DNA of 64,000 nucleotides, from assembly GCF_001303895.1 (NCBI RefSeq), contig NZ_LJSD01000037.1, forward strand, positions 248,001 through 312,000, given 5' to 3'. This document shows, one piece after another, positions 48,041-57,252 of the stretch. Position numbers and translations under genes: made by a program. Each line of letters starts with the position of its first letter. Position 1 is the stretch's first letter. Origin of the DNA: Mesorhizobium sp. 1M-11 (GTDB taxonomy: Bacteria > Pseudomonadota > Alphaproteobacteria > Rhizobiales > Rhizobiaceae). Below the pieces are notes generated by a model. The model was not told where the DNA came from. It saw only the letters and a list, made by a program, of their open reading frames with translations, and ran no database searches.

Positions 48041-48829
48041 TTAAGTCGGCAGGACATCCTCGATGTCGATGCGCAATCGCCCCGCTTCATTCGTCTCCAC
48101 ACGCGCTTCGACGCCGTAGGCCAGCCGAAGCGTTTGCGGAGTGATCGCTTCAGCGGGTTGACCGAAAGCGATCAGATCGCCCTTCGCCAGAATGGCGGTA
48201 CGATCAGCCCAACGACATGCGAGCGACAGATCGTGCAAGATCGCCACGACGATGGCTTCGCTCCTGCGTGCATAGTCTCGCACAAGACGCATGGCGCGAA
48301 TCTGATGTGCGAGATCGAGCGCACTCGTCGGTTCATCGAGCAGCAGCAACCGAGGTTCCCGGACCGTTGCCTGTGCGAGACTCGCCAACTGGCGCTGACC
48401 GCCTGAGAGATGATCGAAGGGATAGAGCGCGAGATCACCGATACCAAACTGCTCCAAAGCCGAGAATGCCCTTCGTCTTAGCTGGCCGTTCGACACGATT
48501 CCATTCGATGGCGCTGCTTTCAGGGCCGCGAACACCCCCTCGAAAACGTTGAGCGCGATCCCGGACGGGAGCGATTGAGGCATGAAGGCAACGCGCTTCG
48601 CCCGCTCCGTCAGGGTGAGTGCGAGCAGATCGACTCCGTCCAGACGGGCTTCTCCGCGTGCGGGTGTTAGCCCCGCAAGCGACCGCATCAAGGTGGACTT
48701 GCCGGCCGCATTCGGTCCGACCAGCGCAATCACCTCTCCGGGGACAAGGCGTGGCAGGCTCAGCTTGTTTACAATCCGTCGAGAGCCGTATCCTGCTTCG
48801 AGGCCGCGAATTTCGAGGCCTTCCGTCAT
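48041..48829 (-). CDS. FecE/FhuC-type iron-siderophore ABC transporter ATPase
   Basis: The 262-residue ATPase has Walker A GPNAAGKST near residue 39, signature LSGGQRQLASLAQA near 141, Walker B LLLLDEPTSALD near 159 and switch His in AILHDLSLACRWADR. This set is typical of the FecE/FhuC/HemV group that energises import of iron chelates or cobalamin. The reading frame is intact and overlaps the permease stop (ATGA). The partner permease is truncated and no binding-protein gene is present, so it is probably without a working transporter. Confidence 0.9.
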   Translation of the reverse strand: MTEGLEIRGLEAGYGSRRIVNKLSLPRLVPGEVIALVGPNAAGKSTLMRSLAGLTPARGEARLDGVDLLALTLTERAKRVAFMPQSLPSGIALNVFEGVFAALKAAPSNGIVSNGQLRRRAFSALEQFGIGDLALYPFDHLSGGQRQLASLAQATVREPRLLLLDEPTSALDLAHQIRAMRLVRDYARRSEAIVVAILHDLSLACRWADRTAILAKGDLIAFGQPAEAITPQTLRLAYGVEARVETNEAGRLRIDIEDVLPT

Positions 48830-49430
48830 CGGACTGCCTTCCGCCGCATCACCAGCAGGAAGAACACCGGCAGACCGATAAAAGCTGTGACGATCCCGAT
48901 CGGAATGATGGCTCCAGGCAGGATCGTCTTGGCTGCCACGCTCGCAAGCGACATGACGAGCGCCCCGGTCATCGCGCTTGCGGGCAGGAAGAAGCGATGA
49001 TCCTCCCCGATAATCAGGCGCGCAATGTGTGGGCCGACGAGCCCGATGAAGCCGATTGTGCCGCAGAATGCGACCGCGGTCGCGGCCAGCAGACTTATCC
49101 GCAGGAGGGAGTAGAAGCGCACGCGACCGACATCGACACCAAAGCTCATCGCCCGATCGTCGCCAAACCGCAGTGCTGTCATCCTCCACGACGCACGCAA
49201 CGAAAACGGAAGAACAACGGCCACCACCGCCGCGAGCGCGCCCACGGTTCCCCAGGTGGTTCTCGCCAGGCTGCCCATGCCCCAGAACACGAACTGCTGG
49301 AGAGCATCAGCCGTGGCCAGGAACTGAATGAGAGCAACCCCAGCGTTGAAAGCGAACAAAAGGCCGACTCCGAACAGGATCAACGTATCGGACCCGCCAC
49401 CGGATCGTCGCGAGAGCGCCTGGAGAGGGT
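48826..49430 (-). pseudogene. FecCD-type permease, 5'-truncated
   Basis: Only the C-terminal half of a FecCD permease remains: about 200 codons, from near the segment GGGSDTLILFGVGLLFAFNA to the end (IPIGIVTAFIGLPVFFLLVM). Family members have about 330 residues and ten TM helices. The usual N-terminal half and start codon are absent. Upstream the frame runs into unrelated sequence and a stop within 60 bp. Homology breaks near 49,430, where a truncated AraC gene starts in the opposite direction. Confidence 0.82.
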
Positions 49431-50000
49431 CCGTTGGAATTGTGCACCGCCTATATGGAACCCGGCATGGTCAATGAGGCTGTGTTCTCGCACGGATGCC
49501 GGATGATACGTGTTTCGGCCCTCCTCGACGCCGGACTCCGCGCCCTCGCGGAAGAAAGCTCGGGTGAAGTTCAGGATGAACGCGGAGCACTCCTTGCCCG
49601 CCTGATCGTCAGCGAAATCGAGCGCGCACAAGATGCCGATTTTGCCATCCCCATGCCGCAGGACCTGCGCCTGCGACGCATCTGTGATGCGCTGATCGAA
49701 ACGCCGTCGTTGGAAACGGATATCGATTCCTGGGGCTCAATTGTTGGCCTGAGCCGACGAACCCTGACGAGAAAATTCAGGGCGGAAACATCCTTGACCT
49801 TTGGCGAATGGCGACGCCGTTTGCGGGCTGCAAGGGCAACGATCCAGCAGACGGAAGGCCAGCCATTGCGTGCTGTCGCCGGAAAAGTTGGATACCGCAC
49901 CGCTCATGGCCTTCAAGCAATGATCGAACGCTGCAAGGTCCGCCGCGGATTGACCGGCACGAACAACCAGCGAAACAGCGCCCCACATCGCAACCCATGA
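49430..50000 (+). pseudogene. AraC-family regulator, 5'-truncated
   Basis: The remaining 190 codons cover the end of the sensor domain (EPGMVNEAVFSHGCRMIRVS), a linker, and the AraC helix-turn-helix region (DSWGSIVGLSRRTLTRKFRA and EGQPLRAVAGKVGYRTAHGL). The N-terminal cupin part of about 80-100 residues and the promoter are missing. Full-length relatives have about 260-280 residues. The C-terminus also ends abnormally. It abuts the truncated permease head to head. Confidence 0.72.
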
Positions 50001-50153
50001 CGCGCTGCCTTGTGCAGCCGAACGCCCTCCGTCGCAGAGCGTGACTTGTCAGTCGAAATGCCACTCTGACAAGGATCTTCGTACGAAACGGCGTCGCGGT
50101 CCTGATTGACGGTCATGATGCCGACGGCGACAAAATCGTCGGACGGAACCGAC

Positions 50154-50444
50154 TTAACTGACCGCCACGACATCCGCCGAAAAGCGCAGTTCCCGCATCG
50201 GGCGCACCTTGTTGGTCGTCTCGGAATAAATCGGATGCGCCTTGTAGGCCGCAAGCGCGGCGGCGTCCTCGAACTCGGCATAGACGACGATGTCGATCTT
50301 GTCGCACATCGGATCGACCTTGGAATTGAGCGTCACTTCGAACAGGCGCGAATGCGGGATCCGCCCCAGGGCAAGCAGGCCGGTGCGAACCTTTTCGACA
50401 TCTTCGTCGGGCCGCACGCTGAAGAAAACGATGTGCCGGATCAA
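50154..50444 (-). CDS. Dabb-family (stress-responsive A/B barrel) protein
   Basis: The 96-residue protein begins IRHIVFFSVRPDEDVEKVRT and contains IDIVVYAEFEDAAALAAYKA followed by HPIY, the ferredoxin-like Dabb fold that forms dimeric barrels. Function is unassigned. The start is a TTG at 50444, overlapping the stop of the preceding small frame (TTGA), so it is probably translationally coupled. Confidence 0.85.
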   Translation of the reverse strand: MIRHIVFFSVRPDEDVEKVRTGLLALGRIPHSRLFEVTLNSKVDPMCDKIDIVVYAEFEDAAALAAYKAHPIYSETTNKVRPMRELRFSADVVAVS

Positions 50445-50647
50445 TCCAGTCTCCCTGGCACCTTGCCCGCGAGGTATTGCCAGGCGGGCGCTGCATTCTT
50501 TGAGATCAGCAGCTTCTGGGCCAGCGGCACACTGGCGTCAACCGGCAGGTTGTCGCGGCGAGCCAGTCGATGGTCTGGATCAACCGGTGATGTAGGCAAT
50601 CGCGTGGCTGATGCCTTTCGTTCCCGCATCCATGTAGCGGCCCTCAT
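50441..50647 (-). CDS. Small ORF coupled to the Dabb gene (low confidence)
   Basis: A frame of up to 68 codons ends at TGA 50443-50441, overlapping the Dabb TTG start. Its last 40 codons (ARRDNLPVDASVPLAQKLLI and AWQYLAGKVPGRLD) look coding in composition. The N-terminal part overlaps the 42-aa frame in another phase, so either the true start is internal or a frameshift separates two parts of one former gene. No family recognised. Confidence 0.3.
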   Translation of the reverse strand: MRAATWMRERKASATRLPTSPVDPDHRLARRDNLPVDASVPLAQKLLISKNAAPAWQYLAGKVPGRLD

Positions 50648-50708
50648 TGTAGAGGCCGTCCCAGATCAGGAAGAAAGCAATCGCGGCAATGAAGATGACG
50701 AGGCGCAT
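50580..50708 (-). CDS. Small membrane protein, 42 aa
   Basis: A 43-codon frame starts at the ATG at 50708 with MRLVIFIAAIAFFLIWDGLY, a membrane helix, followed by a polar tail ending AIAYITG. It has no direct ribosome-binding site, but ten bases upstream ends a six-codon minicistron (MVIEID, ATG at 50738) that follows a perfect AGGAGG at 50747-50752. Re-initiation from it is plausible. Function unknown. Confidence 0.5.
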   Translation of the reverse strand: MRLVIFIAAIAFFLIWDGLYNEGRYMDAGTKGISHAIAYITG

Positions 50709-51003
50709 GAGCGTACGCTAGTCGATTTCGATTACCATATTCATAACCTCCTTTTCGCTCGCCGCAGCACCTTCCAGGCGACGGCTCTTTGCCCCAATCG
50801 GGCGCCGCGCCTGCCCCTTGCCAGCCGCCGCGACACGATAGAAAATCATCAATGGATTCATCACGAAGCGACGGGCCCTGCCGGGCGCGCCGTTTTGTTG
50901 TTTTCGGGAGAGGAAATCCGCGCCGTGCAGTGCATGGCGCAGCAACGGATGGGTCCGATCAGGAGCGGCAGAGGGAATCTGCTTCTGAACAGGAGGGGAC
51001 TTT

Positions 51004-52260
51004 ATGAATGAAAATCACCGAACCGCGACGCCGATGACGGACGCCATCCGCCTCGACGAGCGCAATTTCGCCGAAATCGTCAAAGGACTGCCGGCCAAGG
51101 CACGCATGGTGTTCAAGGCCGCCATGGCCATGCCGCGCGGCTCGCTCAAGGTTCGCATGCCCGATGGGCGCGCCGTCCTGGTTGAGGGCAAGGCCCCCGG
51201 CCCGAACGCCGAACTGGTGCTGAACAACTGGCGACTGCCCAACCGCGCCTTCACCGGCGGCACGATCGGGGTTGCCGAGTCCTATATGGACGGCGACTGG
51301 GAGAGCCCGGACGTGACGAGCTTCCTGGAGCTCTTCGTGGTGAATACCGAAACCGGAGAAAAGGTGGCTGGCGGTGCCAGTTGGATCGTCAACACCGTGC
51401 AGCGCGTCCGCCATTGGCTGAACGAGAACACGCACACAGGCTCGAAACGCAACATCTCGGCACATTACGACCTCGGCAACGCCTTCTACCAGAAATGGCT
51501 CGACCCGAGCATGACGTATTCATCGGCGCTTTATTCGACAGGTGCCAATGATCTCGAAAGCGCTCAGGCTGCCAAGTATCGGGCGCTCGCCAAGGATATC
51601 GGCATCGGCACGCAGGACCATGTTCTTGAAATCGGCTGCGGCTGGGGCGGTTTTGCCGAGTTCGCCGCCCGTGAAATCGGTTGCCGCGTCACGGGCCTCA
51701 CCATCAGCCGCGAACAGCATGATTTCGCCAAGGCACGCATCCAACGGGCCGGCCTCGGCGACAAGGTCGACATCAAGCTGCAGGACTATCGCGACGAAAC
51801 CGGCAAATACGACCGCATCGCTTCGATCGAGATGTTCGAGGCGGTCGGCGAAAAATACTGGCCGACCTTTTTCGGCAAGGTGAAGGAGTGCCTGAAGCCC
51901 GGCGGCACCGCCGGCTTCCAGATCATCACCATCAACGAAGCCGCCTACAAGACCTATCGCGTCCGGCCGGATTTCATCCAGCGCTATGTCTTCCCGGGCG
52001 GTATGCTGCCGACGCCGACGATCCTCAAATCGCTCGGCGCCGATCATGGCCTCGCCTATCTGGCCGAGCGCGTCTTTGCCCAGGATTATGCCCGCACATT
52101 GGCGGAATGGCGCCAGCGTTTCTGGACGTCCTGGGAACGGATCGTCCCCCTCGGCTTCGACGACCGCTTCAAGAAACTCTGGGAGTTCTATCTCCACTAT
52201 TGCGAGGCGGGCTTCCGTTCGAGCTATATCGACGTGCGCCAGGTCATCTACAAGGCCTGA
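51004..52260 (+). CDS. cfa: Cyclopropane-fatty-acyl-phospholipid synthase
   Basis: The 418-residue SAM-dependent enzyme methylenates unsaturated acyl chains of membrane phospholipids. The SAM-binding motif is HVLEIGCGWGGFAEFAAREI, preceded by NISAHYDLGNAFYQKWLDPS and MTYSSALY, all family hallmarks. The ATG at 51004 follows AGGAGGGG. It is peripheral to the membrane. A diverged palindromic repeat follows the gene. Confidence 0.94.
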   Translation: MNENHRTATPMTDAIRLDERNFAEIVKGLPAKARMVFKAAMAMPRGSLKVRMPDGRAVLVEGKAPGPNAELVLNNWRLPNRAFTGGTIGVAESYMDGDWESPDVTSFLELFVVNTETGEKVAGGASWIVNTVQRVRHWLNENTHTGSKRNISAHYDLGNAFYQKWLDPSMTYSSALYSTGANDLESAQAAKYRALAKDIGIGTQDHVLEIGCGWGGFAEFAAREIGCRVTGLTISREQHDFAKARIQRAGLGDKVDIKLQDYRDETGKYDRIASIEMFEAVGEKYWPTFFGKVKECLKPGGTAGFQIITINEAAYKTYRVRPDFIQRYVFPGGMLPTPTILKSLGADHGLAYLAERVFAQDYARTLAEWRQRFWTSWERIVPLGFDDRFKKLWEFYLHYCEAGFRSSYIDVRQVIYKA

Positions 52261-52286
52261 GCCGCCCAGTCGCGGCCGCCTGCAGG

Positions 52287-52410
52287 AGCATGATCCGAAC
52301 GGAAGGTCCGCGCCGCAGAAGCAACGGAACCTTTCGAGGAAAGATCATACGATAAAACAAATAGATGGAGTGGAATGCTGATTCATCTTGATCGCATTCT
52401 ACTCTACGGC
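52287..52410. repeat. Diverged RIME-like palindromic repeat, family C
   Basis: The segment has the layout of a common rhizobial intergenic repeat: GAGCATGATCCGAA at one end, GGAAAGATCAT in the middle, then an arm pair GAGTGGAATGC/GCATTCTACTC. One mismatch in the second arm pair and loss of the first palindrome's symmetry suggest an old copy. It may double as the cfa terminator. Confidence 0.5.
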
Positions 52411-52433
52411 TGTGCACCGCCTGTGCCAGGCGA

Positions 52434-54413
52434 TCACAACAGGATGCGATATTTGGAAAAGCCGTTCTCGCCCTCGCCTGCCGGCTCGATCTTCAGCGTC
52501 TTGACCTGACTGATGAAGTCCCTCGCCTTGGCTCCTGTTTCGAACACCACGCTGGTTTCCGGCAGCGGCACGAACGACCAGTTGGCGTCAGCCGAAGGGT
52601 TGATGGTACCTTCGGCGACGATGTAGCGCACGATCACATCGCGGTTGGTATCGGGAGCCTCATAGATGATCTTGCTTTCGTTGATGTCGGGGAAATTGCC
52701 CCCGCCCCCGGCGCGGTAGTTGTTGGTGGCAACGACGAATTTCTTAGCCGGATCAATCGGCTTTCCATCGAACATCAAGTCCTTGATGCGGCTGGAGCCG
52801 GCAGTGATGACGTTGCCTTTCGCGTCGTATTTCGGCGGCTGCAACAGGTCTATCCGATAGCTGACGCCGTCGATCACGTCGAAATTGTAGGACGGGAAAT
52901 CCGTGTTGATCAGCGGCTGGTCGGTCTTGCCTGGCTCGATGTGCTTGAAGATGCCGGCCGACATCTCCAGCCACTCCTTCACCTGTGCACCGGTGATCTC
53001 CACCGCGCGCACCGTATTCGGGTAGAGATAAAGGTCGGCGACATTCTTGATGGCAATGTCGCCCGCCGGCACGTCGGTATAGTAGTCGGCGCCGCCACGG
53101 CCGCCGGCCTTGAAAGGGGCCGCCGCCGAAAGCAGCGGCAGGTCCTTCCACTGCGTGCTCTTGAGAATGTCTTTCAGATACCAGCTTTGCGCCTGGCTGA
53201 CGATCTGCACGGAGGGATCGTCAGCGACCAGGGCGAAATACGAATAAAGCGGTGCAGACGTCTTGCCGACCGGACGGCGCACGTAAGCGAGCGTCGCCTC
53301 GTGATCCGTCTTCAGCGCGTCGACCACGCTCTTTACGTCCTCGACCGTCGCCTTGTTCTTGTTGTCGACGCGCTCGAAGATAGGCCGCGCTTCGGAAGTC
53401 GCCGAGACGACCCGCCATTTGCTGCCGTCGCGCTCGAGCAACAAGTCGATCAGGCCCATATGCGAGCCCCAGAAACCGGCCATCACCGCGGGCTTGCCCT
53501 GCAGCGTGCCCTTTTCGGCATCGACGCCGGCGAGTTGCTGAAAATCCTTCTTACCGGGGAAAACCAAATGCTGGTGGCCGGTGAAGACGGCATCGATGCC
53601 CTCCACGCCCGCCAGGAAGAACGAAGCGTTCTCCATCATCTCGGCCTGCTTGATGTCGATACCGGAATGGGAAAGCGCGATGACGATATCGGCCCCCTCC
53701 TCCTTCATCTGCGGCACCCAGGCTTTGGCCGCTTCGACGATGTCGCGCGTCACCACGTTGCCGGCGAGATTCTTGGCATCCCACACCAGGATCTGCGGCG
53801 GCACGAACCCGATCACGCCGATCTTGATCGGATGTTCGGCTCCTGCCCCGTCTTTCAGCGTTTTGTCGAGGATCAGATACGGCTTGAGATAAAGCTTGTC
53901 GTTTCGCGGGTTGGCGGCCTTTTCGGTGCCTCGGATCAGGTTGGCGCAGACAAAGGGAAAATCGGCTCCTGCCAGCACCTTGTCGAGGAAGGAAAGCCCG
54001 TAGTTGAATTCATGGTTGCCCAGCGTCGAGCAGGCGTAGTCCAGCAGGTTCATGCCTTTCATGACGGGATGAACGTCACCCTCTTTCATGCCCCGCTCAT
54101 AGGCGACGAAGTCGCCCATCGGACTGCCTTGCAGCAAGTCGCCATTGTCGACCAGCATCGAATTGACGGCTTCCTTGCGCACGGCGTCGGTCAGCGCGGC
54201 GGTGCGCGACAGGCCGAGCGTGTCGTTCGCCTTGTCGGCGTAATAGTCATAAGGCAACAGGTTCACATGGATGTCGGTCGTCTCCATGATCCTGAGATGC
54301 GCCTGATTGGCTGCGGCGCGCGCCGAAAAGGGATGCAGCATGATCAGCGCTCCGGTTGCGGCTGCCCCCTGAAGCAGCGCGCGGCGGGATATCGGTGGGA
54401 GCGGTTCGGACAT
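52434..54413 (-). CDS. cpdB: 2',3'-cyclic-nucleotide 2'-phosphodiesterase/3'-nucleotidase
   Basis: The 659-residue periplasmic metallophosphoesterase hydrolyses 2',3'-cyclic nucleotides and 3'-nucleotides for phosphate and nucleoside scavenging. The N-terminus has a twin-arginine signal (SRRALLQGAAATGALIML), so it is exported folded. Metal motifs are METTDIHVNLLPYDY, NSMLVDNGDLLQGSP, TLGNHEFNYG and FTGHQHLVF. The C-terminal 5'-nucleotidase domain carries VVATNNYRAGGGGNFP. The ATG at 54413 is chosen; an upstream frame places Arg/Trp-rich residues before the Tat signal. Confidence 0.93.
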   Translation of the reverse strand: MSEPLPPISRRALLQGAAATGALIMLHPFSARAAANQAHLRIMETTDIHVNLLPYDYYADKANDTLGLSRTAALTDAVRKEAVNSMLVDNGDLLQGSPMGDFVAYERGMKEGDVHPVMKGMNLLDYACSTLGNHEFNYGLSFLDKVLAGADFPFVCANLIRGTEKAANPRNDKLYLKPYLILDKTLKDGAGAEHPIKIGVIGFVPPQILVWDAKNLAGNVVTRDIVEAAKAWVPQMKEEGADIVIALSHSGIDIKQAEMMENASFFLAGVEGIDAVFTGHQHLVFPGKKDFQQLAGVDAEKGTLQGKPAVMAGFWGSHMGLIDLLLERDGSKWRVVSATSEARPIFERVDNKNKATVEDVKSVVDALKTDHEATLAYVRRPVGKTSAPLYSYFALVADDPSVQIVSQAQSWYLKDILKSTQWKDLPLLSAAAPFKAGGRGGADYYTDVPAGDIAIKNVADLYLYPNTVRAVEITGAQVKEWLEMSAGIFKHIEPGKTDQPLINTDFPSYNFDVIDGVSYRIDLLQPPKYDAKGNVITAGSSRIKDLMFDGKPIDPAKKFVVATNNYRAGGGGNFPDINESKIIYEAPDTNRDVIVRYIVAEGTINPSADANWSFVPLPETSVVFETGAKARDFISQVKTLKIEPAGEGENGFSKYRILL

Positions 54414-54625
54414 GGATGATCTCTTCACTTGCGTGTTGTTTCCCTGCCGCCCGGCCCAAATCTTGCGCCAAAAACGGCCCAAGTCCAGCAGGCTCGGATG
54501 ACGTCCATGCTACGAAAGGCCGAGAATTGCGACCTCCCGACCCTGGATATGTCGTGATACGACAAACCTGCACGAACTCGCAGGCATAGGCTTCGCGGAT
54601 GAACGGTCGGCACGGGAAGATCGGC

Positions 54626-55285
54626 ATGAGCGACAACGACGACACGACACCGGCACAGTACGCGTCACCGCCCTGCTTCATGCACGAGCTTGACCCTGAC
54701 TTCCAGCAACCGCTTTCCGACTGGAGCGACGTGCGGCGCTGGCGCAAGGCCGAACGGGAAAGGCTGATTGCAGCTCGGCTCACGATATCGGCCGATATCC
54801 GGACGACGATGGCCAAGCGCATCGCCGAAGGGCTCGATGCCGTGATCGGCAATGTTGCCGGCAAAATGATCAGCCTTTACTGGCCTTTCCGCGGTGAACC
54901 AGACCTGCGCGGCTGGATGGAGAGCGTGAACGAACGTGGCGGCCGCACCGCACTGCCCATCGTCGTCGAAAAAGGCCAGCCGCTGATCTTCCGCGCCTAC
55001 AGGCATGGCGACAGGCTGGAACGTGGCGTCTGGAACATCCCGATCCCGGCCGAAGGCGATCCGGTTGTTCCCGACGTCGTCATCTCGCCGATCGTGGGCA
55101 TCGATCCGAACAAATACCGGCTGGGTTATGGAGGCGGCTTCTTCGACCGCACGCTTGCCTCGCTGCCGCGCAAGCCGCTGGTGATCGGCATTGGCTACGA
55201 CATGCAGCGCATCCCGACCATCTACCCACAGCCGCACGACATCCCGATGGATGCGGTGGTTACGGAGACTGGCGGCCCTGCGTGA
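54626..55285 (+). CDS. 5-formyltetrahydrofolate cyclo-ligase
   Basis: The 219-residue enzyme converts 5-formyl-THF with ATP to 5,10-methenyl-THF. Motifs are RRWRKAERERLIAARLTIS near residue 37, SLYWPFRGEPD, and the signature RLGYGGGFFDRTLASL near residue 172. The N-terminal 30 residues are polar and atypical. An in-frame ATG at 54599 exists; 54626 has the better ribosome-binding site. The 3' end overlaps the convergent NDH-2 gene by 26 bp. It is functionally linked to the gcv operon through one-carbon folates, though 3.5 kb away. Confidence 0.9.
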   Translation: MSDNDDTTPAQYASPPCFMHELDPDFQQPLSDWSDVRRWRKAERERLIAARLTISADIRTTMAKRIAEGLDAVIGNVAGKMISLYWPFRGEPDLRGWMESVNERGGRTALPIVVEKGQPLIFRAYRHGDRLERGVWNIPIPAEGDPVVPDVVISPIVGIDPNKYRLGYGGGFFDRTLASLPRKPLVIGIGYDMQRIPTIYPQPHDIPMDAVVTETGGPA

Positions 55286-56522
55286 TCAGCCGCGCGCTGC
55301 GCTGGCCGGTCGTATAGATCCACAGCCAGCTCAGCGCCACCGCGATCCTGTTCCGCAGACCGATCAGGAAGAAGATGTGGGCGATACCCCACAACCACCA
55401 GGCCAGCCAGCCGGTGACGCTGAAGCGGCCGAAATCGATCACGGCCGCCCGCTTGCCGATCGTGGCGAGATCGCCCTGGTGCTTGTAGACGAATGGCCGT
55501 CTTGCGTTGTCGCCGGCCAGCCGCGATTTGAGCGCGGCGGCGACATGGCGCCCGGCCTGCTTGGCGGCTGGAGCGATGCCGGGCACGGGACGGCCGTCTC
55601 CGCGTTTGGCCAACGCCGTGTCGCCGACGACGAAGATCTCCGGATGTCCTGGCACGGTCAGGTCGTCCTCGACGACCACCCTGCCCGCCCTGTCGGCCTC
55701 CGCGCCCAGCCACTGCGCCGCCGGCGAGGCCGCGACGCCGGCCGCCCAGATGATGGTACGCGCTGCCAGCCGCTGGTCGCCGAAGACGACGCCCTCGGCG
55801 TCGCACGCCGATACCGGGCGACCGAGCTCGACAGTCACGCCGAGCCGCTCCAGTGCGGATTTGGCATAGGCTGAGAGATCGGGCCGGAACACCGGCAGGA
55901 TGCGCTCACCCGCTTCGATCAGGACAACCTTGGTATTGCGGGTATCGATGTTGCGAAATTCCCCGCGCAACGTGGCGTGGGCCAGTTCGGCGATCGTGCC
56001 GGCAAGCTCGACGCCGGTCGGACCACCGCCGATGATGACGAAGGTGAGCAAGGCCTGACGCATCGCCGCGTCGGTTTCACGTTCGGCCTGCTCGAAGGCC
56101 AGCAGCATGCGGCGGCGGATCGTGGTCGCATCTTCCAGCGTCTTCAGCCCTGGCGCGAATTCTTCCCATTCGTCATGGCCGAAATAGGCGTGCCGTGCCC
56201 CCGTCGCCAGCACCAGCGTGTCGTAGGCGACATCGCTGCCGTCAGCCAGCAGGACCCGCTTGGTATCCTTGTCGATCCCCTTCACCGTCGCCAGCAGCGT
56301 CGTCACCGCCTGCTCGTTGCGGACAAGATGCCGGATCGGCCAGGCGACTTCGGAGGTCGCCAGCGAGGTCGTCGCGACCTGATAGAGCAGCGGCTGGAAA
56401 AGATGATGGTTGCGCTGGTCTATAAGCGTCACGCGCACCGGCGCCTTGGCTATCGCCCTGACAAATTCCAGGCCGCCGAAACCTGCGCCGACCACGACCA
56501 CATGATGAGGTTCGCTGTTCAT
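55260..56522 (-). CDS. ndh: Type II NADH:quinone oxidoreductase (NDH-2)
   Basis: The 420-residue FAD enzyme oxidises NADH to feed quinone without pumping protons. The FAD motif is [20 protein letters not shown] at the start, the NAD motif is FVIIGGGPTGVELAGTIAEL near residue 159, and the third FAD contact is EIFVVGDTA. The C-terminus has a hydrophobic helix (WLAWWLWGIAHIFFLIGL) for membrane attachment. The ATG at 56522 follows AAAGGT. Relatives with other acceptors exist, but length and motifs fit NDH-2. Confidence 0.88.
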   Translation of the reverse strand: MNSEPHHVVVVGAGFGGLEFVRAIAKAPVRVTLIDQRNHHLFQPLLYQVATTSLATSEVAWPIRHLVRNEQAVTTLLATVKGIDKDTKRVLLADGSDVAYDTLVLATGARHAYFGHDEWEEFAPGLKTLEDATTIRRRMLLAFEQAERETDAAMRQALLTFVIIGGGPTGVELAGTIAELAHATLRGEFRNIDTRNTKVVLIEAGERILPVFRPDLSAYAKSALERLGVTVELGRPVSACDAEGVVFGDQRLAARTIIWAAGVAASPAAQWLGAEADRAGRVVVEDDLTVPGHPEIFVVGDTALAKRGDGRPVPGIAPAAKQAGRHVAAALKSRLAGDNARRPFVYKHQGDLATIGKRAAVIDFGRFSVTGWLAWWLWGIAHIFFLIGLRNRIAVALSWLWIYTTGQRSARLITQGRQSP

Positions 56523-56619
56523 CGCAACACCTTTTGTGCATCGCAGCAAACATGCGGGCGCAAACGCGTAATTTCAAGCGGCACTGATATTCAGAGCGGC
56601 CTTGCCGGCCAACGGCCGA

Positions 56620-57093
56620 TCACGCCATTTCCGGCTTCAGCCCCATCGCGGTTCGGTCGACGATTTCGCGCAGCGCGAAGGAAGAATTGATCTTGGTAAC
56701 ATGAGGCATGGCCGACAGCCATTCCTTATGAATACGTTCGTAGTCGGCCAGGTCACGCGCGGCGATACGCAGGATATAGTCGTATTCGCCCGACATCAGA
56801 TGGCAGGAGAGCACGTTCGGGCAGCGCTTGATCGCCGTTTCGAAATCCGACAGCGTCTTCTCGAACTGGCCGGAGAGCGATATATGCACGATCGCCGTCA
56901 TCTGATGGCCGAGCGCGGCGTTCGACAGGCGCGCGTGATAGCCGCGAATGGCGCCGGATTTCTCCAGATTGTCGAGCCTGCGCGAACAGGCCGACTGTGA
57001 CAGGCCAACCCGCTCGGCGAGTGCTGCATTGGGTATGCGACCATCCTTCTGAAGCGTGTCCAGAATGGCGATATCAATCTTGTCCAAGGGCAT
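56620..57093 (-). CDS. Lrp/AsnC-family regulator, probable AldR
   Basis: The 157-residue regulator has an N-terminal helix-turn-helix (LAERVGLSQSACSRRLDNLE near residue 25) and a C-terminal RAM ligand-binding domain with VLSCHLMSGEYDYILRIAAR. It is divergent from ald across a 159-bp gap, the standard position for the Lrp-type activator of alanine dehydrogenase, with L-alanine the likely effector. The ATG at 57093 (MPLDKIDIAILDTLQKDGRI) matches the family. Confidence 0.9.
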   Translation of the reverse strand: MPLDKIDIAILDTLQKDGRIPNAALAERVGLSQSACSRRLDNLEKSGAIRGYHARLSNAALGHQMTAIVHISLSGQFEKTLSDFETAIKRCPNVLSCHLMSGEYDYILRIAARDLADYERIHKEWLSAMPHVTKINSSFALREIVDRTAMGLKPEMA

Positions 57094-57252
57094 TCTTCGC
57101 GATTCCTGCGAAAAAGTGATAATTTCGTGCAACGATTATCGAATTGAGGTCCTGCCGGCAAGCGCATTCGCAAACACATGCAACCCGATTGGTGGTTCAC
57201 TGTTCTCATTACAGGGAGAAGGCTCGGCAGGGCCAAGAGGAGATCACTCAAC

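Noticed and set aside
47831..50153. A genomic island integrated at tRNA-Asn
   Set aside because: No integrase and no direct repeat of the tRNA 3' end were seen on the far side, and composition is ordinary. Only a deletion scar can be supported.
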